Source of the DNA: Candidatus Woesearchaeota archaeon
GTDB lineage: Archaea; Nanobdellota; Nanobdellia; Woesearchaeales; 21-14-0-10-32-9
Assembly: GCA_007117145.1 (NCBI GenBank)
Contig: SKHC01000024.1
Location: forward strand, 1 to 6,293
DNA: 6,293 nucleotides
Direction of reading: 5' to 3'
Under the pieces are notes generated by a model, which ran no database searches, was not told the origin of the DNA, and saw only the letters and a program-made list of their open reading frames with translations. Every line of letters starts with the position of its first letter. The first letter of the stretch is position 1. The position numbers and the translations under genes are program-made. Below are positions 6,186 to 6,293 of this stretch, piece by piece.

Positions 6186-6293
6186 TCAAAATTGGCTCAT
6201 CATTAGCATGAAGAAGCCTAAAACCATAATGATGACTAATCCGACTATTAAAACTCCTGGAAGGAGACAAGCAATAGCGGCTTTTACTTTAGA
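6186..6293 (-). CDS. C-terminal end of a small or larger membrane protein (partial)
   Basis: A leftward reading frame enters at the right edge and runs 35 codons to a TGA at 6188-6186. Its residues are a short basic stretch (SKVKAA) followed by about 24 strongly hydrophobic residues (from IACLLPGVLIVG through GFFMLMM) and a short tail SQF. That is one good transmembrane helix, at or near the C-terminus. The gene converges on the methyltransferase with a 14-base gap. The start and any further domains lie outside the window, so no function can be assigned. The length seen is short, but the long hydrophobic run and the tight convergent packing support a real gene. Confidence 0.5.
   Translation of the reverse strand, partial: SKVKAAIACLLPGVLIVGLVIIMVLGFFMLMMSQF

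Overview
The window looks like part of a compact, AT-rich archaeal genome, most plausibly a small-genome DPANN-type lineage such as Woesearchaeota or Pacearchaeota. Three things point that way. TATA-type (box A) promoters sit about 27-31 bases ahead of start codons that lack Shine-Dalgarno sequences, as expected for leaderless archaeal transcripts. The isoleucyl-tRNA synthetase is of the eukaryote-like type. A HemK2/Mtq2-type methyltransferase starts with the YEPAED signature of that family. The lineage is inferred from these features and was not tested by phylogeny.

Layout: bases 1-75 hold a pyrimidine-rich tract and the promoter of ileS. Bases 76-2901 (+) encode isoleucyl-tRNA synthetase. 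Bases 2887-5091 (-) encode a large membrane-anchored surface protein with a Cys-bearing N-terminal domain, a long acidic helical stalk, a short Cys-knot-like motif and a C-terminal lipase-like alpha/beta hydrolase. The ends of these two genes overlap tail to tail by 15 bases. A 53-base gap (5092-5144) carries one TATA-like element that appears to serve both the hydrolase gene and the rightward unit. That unit (5145-6171, +) encodes a small winged-helix protein and the HemK2/Mtq2 methyltransferase, with an 8-base overlap. At the right edge, the last 35 codons of a leftward membrane protein gene (6186-6293, -) converge on the methyltransferase gene.

Two genes serve translation: ileS charges tRNA-Ile, and the methyltransferase probably modifies the release factor. 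The winged-helix protein may be a regulator, but no target is known. The hydrolase probably acts outside the cell on lipids, esters or other surface material, and its substrate cannot be read from the sequence. I see no mobile element, CRISPR array, RNA gene or defence system. The parts most worth a second look are the surface hydrolase and the symmetric divergent promoter.
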